In this document: in pieces, positions 59,901 through 64,000 of the stretch | How the letters are laid out: every line of letters starts with the position of its first letter | Numbering within the stretch: position 1 is the stretch's first letter | Source of the DNA: Ridgeia piscesae | Taxonomy: Eukaryota; Annelida; Polychaeta; Sabellida; Siboglinidae | NCBI GenBank assembly: GCA_025642075.2 | Contig: JAODUO010001323.1 | Location: 1 to 64,000, forward strand | Direction: 5' to 3' | Length of the DNA stretch: 64,000 nt | Translations under genes and position numbers: made by a program | The notes under the pieces: model-generated | What the model was told of the DNA's origin: nothing | The model's input: only the letters and a program-made list of their open reading frames with translations | Database searches by the model: none

Positions 59901-62150
59901 TTATAAGATATGTAAGAAGAAGTTTGACAGCTGTCGTTTTCGTAATTAGGTCGGAGAGTAAATGGTTGCCTCAGCTACTCCTGTAAGTACTTGTAAACTA
60001 TCACACCAAGTCAATATGTACACATTGTCTTTCCATCATGTTTCAGAAGTGTCAGTCATTGTGTGTTAAGAAAATCGTAATAAAATTTAACTTAGTCTTC
60101 AGCACAATCAAAGGGAACCTAAGTTAGCATATCACAATTTGCTAATTAGCATGTTCCAGAATGCCACCCTTCTAGACTGTACGACAGCGTGACAAACTAA
60201 TTCAAAAACATGTGAGCACTTGCAGTTTTATTAATGTTGTGAAAGTAAGCATAGTTATGTTCTGTATAGTTAGTGTTGCTATATAACATATTTATTATGA
60301 TTCCAATAAAAAAAAATGTGAGGCGATGACAAACCAAATAAACACATTTCAACGATAATGTCTTCATGAAGTCTGCCGATGTGGTGAGACACAGTTGGTT
60401 GCATGAGTGTTCAAGATTCTGTGTCACCAATTCATGTCCATGGCAATATGGGTTGGACGTGTATTTACACATGACCGCTGCCTGTAATGCATTTGTGCAT
60501 ATTGCTAGAACATGTCAATAAATGTGTGAATACCCACTAAATGTGCTTAAGTGTTTACATAGTAAAATAAATGGTTATTCTGAGGCTGGTCATATTACAC
60601 TATTACTAGCTAGGATATTTTCTTTTGAGCCAAACAGTCGCTTTTTAAAAATAATTGTAATGCGATTTTCATTATCAATGTAGAATCTACAAATGATTGA
60701 AGTATGTGACAAAAAATAAATTTTACGGTAATTTATCTACGTTTCAGACTTGAATGACTATGGTGTAGTGGTATTTCTATACCTAAAAAAAACCGGATGT
60801 ACAAATGCCCAAATTTAGGTGTCTATTACTCCGAATCTATTACACCAATACAAAAATTGAGTTTAGAATCCAGTTCTCCAGATAGGAATTAAGTTTTGTG
60901 GCAGCTTAATATTTTTAAAATGAAGAAAGTTATAGCATACCAATAAACCAAAATAAAAATACAGCTGTCACAGGTGCAAAAGATTTACAACAGGCCTTAT
61001 GTTCAGTCAACTGTACTTTCATAACTACTGGTAATTGGAATTTGCACTAAAAAGTTGCATCCAACCATCATTTAGACAGATACACACTTGAGCAAATTTA
61101 ATAAAAATCTGAGATAGTCACTCAGGGACCTCTTTTTGAGTTGGCGGGGAATGGCCCAAATCCAACATAGAAGTTGACATTGTACACAATCTGTGACATT
61201 TACAAAATGGAGTCTTCGAACAAACCATGAAACATAGACAAATATGCCACCTAGAATAATACAGACAGTAAATGGTTCCTATGAGTACGAATAACTCACT
61301 AATTCTTTTAAACATATGTGTAAAGGGTACATTTTACTTTTATGAATATGGACTGTTTGGATTCATTTGTTGATGATTTAAATACTCTGGCATTACTGTT
61401 TTCTGCACAGAGAACTGTCTGACGTGTCAAAGGGCAATGATTAATGTGTTGGCACAGCATTGTAATTTATATGCGTTAACATATATTTTCATCAGTAATT
61501 CAGCGTCAGATAAGTCTACTGGCAGTGTGTATATATGTATACATTCATTGCCAGGTGTCAGAAATGTTTCGTGGAAAGTCTGCCTAAAGCTCCAGTTTAT
61601 TGATCCACATTTCAGTGAGGTTCTAATTTACTTAGTACAAGTGCATTCATTTGGCAGACTGATCATTCCTTGGAGAAATGCTTGTGCCACCAAAACTAGT
61701 GTTCGCTACAAATGCATTTTTCTTAATTAAGCTTTGTGATTAATTAATCATACATTACTGCAATTAATTGGTTATATTTTGTATTGCCAAACATACATGT
61801 TGTTTTCCAATTTAATTGTTACATAGTTAATACTTTGTGAGAGCAGTCCATTAATTGTTTTCAATTGCTTGCTTTTTATAGCTAAATCTTATATGTATAC
61901 TATACCTGTCCATATTATTGTCCAGCAGAAAAGGGACAAAATGACAGGGTGTTTTTTTATTAATGTTATGAGCACATATATGCCAACTGATCACTCCTAT
62001 TATTAAAATGCATGGGTTGAAATAGGTGTTTTAAATCAGTAAACAAACAAAAATTAGCATTAGCTGTATGTGATGATTCAAGCGCAAGAGATGGTTAACA
62101 TGAGCGGTTATGGTAATGGTTCCTACATGTAAGTGAATCTTTTTTGTTTC
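56960..62150. other. AT-rich intergenic or intronic DNA, no gene recognised
   Basis: Frames at 59209-59460, 59363-59590, 60197-60472 and 61374-61730 have no recognised motif or consistent splice support. The longest (61374-61730, about 119 codons) is Cys-containing but unassigned. No repeats of note. Confidence 0.4.
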
Positions 62151-62152
62151 AG

Positions 62153-62243
62153 AAAACACTACTTTGAGGTGCGAAGACTGGAAGATGGGTTTGACTTATC
62201 GGGGACAGACAGTCCAAAGCTTGACCATCCTCCACTGAAAAGT
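62153..62243 (+). CDS. Possible internal exon of an unidentified gene
   Basis: 91 bp between a good acceptor (TTTTTTGTTTCAG) and a GTACGT donor. One frame reads KHYFEVRRLEDGFDLSG, then TDSPKLDHPPLKS, a protein-like composition unlike the flanking AT-rich DNA. Entry phase 2, exit phase 0. I do not recognise the family. No neighbouring exons were found, although a 43-codon open stretch follows the TA repeat (62355-62490). Confidence 0.35.
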
Positions 62244-62279
62244 GTACGTGTATAATGTCTACATAATGTCATCATAATG

Positions 62280-62282
<3 letters not shown>

Positions 62283-62347
<65 letters not shown>
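62283..62347. repeat. (TA)n microsatellite
   Basis: About 32 TA units, 40 bp after the candidate exon donor. Confidence 0.9.
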
Positions 62348-62356
<9 letters not shown>

Positions 62357-62676
62357 TCCTTTTAATGATAGTATCATTACTTTGACACCTGTTGCCAAGG
62401 ATATCATTCATGATAAAGGTCAGCTTGACGATAAAGTTCTGAAAAAGGTTGACTGGTTGAATAAGACCTCTTTAAAGACTGTGATATTATAATAGAATAT
62501 TGCCGAGAAACAATGCTAAAAATTATGGACCAATAAAGAATCTAAAATACCCTGGGTTGAACGTGAACACCTTTCTCTCAATAGTAGTAACAGATTATTT
62601 GTAGGTTTAATAGATTAAGATGAATTATGTTTTGTTTCAAAAAAATTGAAGATATGTAAACCTTACATAATAAATG

Positions 62677-62792
62677 GAAACTGATACGATATATATACAA
62701 GTGGGTGTAGATCTACACTGATATGATATACACAAGTGGGTATAGAACTACACTGATACGATATACACATGTGGGTGTAGATCTAACACATA
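62677..62792 (+). repeat. ~43-bp tandem repeat, about three copies
   Basis: CTGATACGATATACACAAG and GTGGGTGTAGATCTACA blocks repeat with substitutions. Confidence 0.75.
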
Positions 62793-63156
62793 ATTAGTAA
62801 TAACTTAATCATGCTAATCAATTTGTATATATTACAACAATTTATTTCCATGGTTATTAATACATACGTACGTCATCAATATAAAACATTATAAATTTAT
62901 AACATGCAGCTAATATGCCAAACTTACAGAGTGTGCAATTATTATGTACGTCAACCGCGCATAGCTGCCAGAGAAATACAGTGATGATTGACAGGCGGTA
63001 ATGTAGTATTGTCAAGAGACAGCAAAGAACAATGTCAGTTCATGTTCTGGTCGTTTGAAACTATATAACGGTGAAAATAGTCTTTAGCATGTCCTGCCAA
63101 GCTATTTACTGTGTCATTGAAAAGGTAAGCATTCAAATTATGTAGATTGATGGGAT

Positions 63157-63620
63157 CACATCAACTATAGCCGTGTAGGGATGCGAGCAAGTGTTGTACA
63201 CATCAACCACAGCCGTGTAGGGATGCGAGCAAGTGTTGCACACATCAACCACAGCCGTGTAGGGATGCGAGCAAGTGTTGCACACATCAACCACAGCCGT
63301 GTAGGGATGCGAGCAAGTGTTGCACACATCAACCACAGCCGTGTAGGGATGCGAGCAAGTGTTGCACACATCAACCACAGCCGTGTAGGGATGCGAGCAA
63401 GTGTTGCACACATCAACCACAGCCGTGTAGGGATGCGAGCAAGTGTTGCACACATCAACCACAGCCGTGTAGGGATGCGAGCAAGTGTTGCACACATCAA
63501 CCACAGCCGTGTAGGGATGTGAGCGAGTGTTGCACACATCAACCACAGCCGTGTAGGGATGCGAGCAAGTGTTGCACACATCAACCACAGCCGTGTAGGG
63601 ATGCGAGCAAGTGTTGCACT
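63157..63620 (+). repeat. 11-copy minisatellite, unit 42 bp
   Basis: Unit landmarks CCGTGTAGGGATGCGAGC, AAGTGTTGCACACATC and AACCACAG. Copies are nearly identical; the first (TGTACAC, CTATAG) and ninth (TGTGAGCG) differ. 42 bp equals 14 codons, so frames stay open on both strands (151 and 159 codons minus, 113 plus), reading for example VVDVCNTCSHPYTA. Probably repeat artefacts. Confidence 0.97.
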
Positions 63621-64000
63621 GGGACTGATTTTGTTTGTGTTCAAGGTGTACTTATTTTGCTTGCTTACATGTTTGGTGATAGGTCAATGCTGTGTCATTG
63701 TCACTAGATCTTCCTGCTCTGTAACACAACTCACATGCAGACAATGGTCAGATGTATTGAGATTTGCCGTGACAATCTCCTAAAACTCATCTTGGTATGC
63801 TTTCTTACTTAGCTGATGACTAGGAATTGTCACATGTACTTGTGACAGTGCTGCTGGCAACATGGCCCCGTAGCCCTACGCATTTGAGTAAATACTAACA
63901 GATTTACACTCGTCTACTTTGCGAATAACCTCTAGCTTACAGTGGTGTCATCTGGTGGACTGATCAGCATCCAGTCCTCTCAGGTAGGAGAAATACCCTA
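63621..64000. other. Nothing recognised
   Basis: Unique sequence to the window edge without a supported gene or repeat. Confidence 0.5.

Noticed and set aside
63157..63620. CRISPR-like array
   Set aside because: Uninterrupted 42-bp tandem copies, no spacers.

Overview
The window is eukaryotic, almost certainly from a metazoan and most likely a marine invertebrate. This rests on intron-split collagen exons with consensus splice sites, a von Willebrand factor A (VWA) exon, several non-LTR retrotransposon fragments, tRNA-derived SINEs, TTAA-flanked MITEs and very dense microsatellites. I see no operons, rRNA genes, CRISPR arrays or intact tRNA genes. Species and phylum cannot be fixed from the sequence alone.

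The one convincing host gene is on the minus strand between about 52.7 and 35.5 kb. I assembled seven coding exons: signal peptide (52566-52641), VWA domain (50191-50823), four Gly-X-Y exons (49674-49760, 47944-48036, 41438-41563, 40304-40345) and a last exon with a transmembrane helix, basic stop-transfer and short tail (35538-35731). All six junctions are phase 1, and the joined frame is open for 416 codons plus stop. The predicted product is a type I membrane protein: signal peptide, VWA, interrupted Thr-rich collagen, transmembrane helix, 27-residue tail. Its introns carry SINEs, a decayed LINE (37.3-39.9 kb), microsatellites and a ~4 kb array of a 53/54-bp repeat (42.9-46.9 kb).

The left half is dominated by two giant palindromes. 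Palindrome 1 has arms at 1-6250 and 7109-13376 with a ~0.86 kb spacer, and its left arm is cut by the window edge. Palindrome 2 has arms at 17222-24588 and 26316-33735 with a ~1.7 kb spacer. The palindrome 2 arms contain the upstream region, promoter and signal-peptide exon of the VWA-collagen gene, together with nested elements: a ~1.19 kb foldback element, two adjacent TTAA-type MITEs and a ~775-bp tandem unit rich in polypurine microsatellite. A separate inverted copy of the VWA exon (16163-16795) abuts the left arm and stops inside a collagen exon, where a LINE fragment begins.

The 52.5-57.0 kb region is a diverged paralogue of 28.96-34.2 kb. Comparing the two identifies insertions: the MITEs, the foldback element and one LINE fragment are missing from the 52-57 kb copy, which has its own LINE insertion at 52.9-54.5 kb. 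The stretch 57-64 kb is AT-rich, with one possible exon (62153-62243), short tandem repeats and an 11-copy 42-bp minisatellite at 63.16-63.62 kb.

The main hypothesis is that partial inverted duplication of the gene's 5' end placed two TATA-box/signal-exon copies facing each other across palindrome 2. A transcript from either would fold into a hairpin of several kilobases containing a 76-nt stretch that differs from the intact gene's first coding exon at one position.
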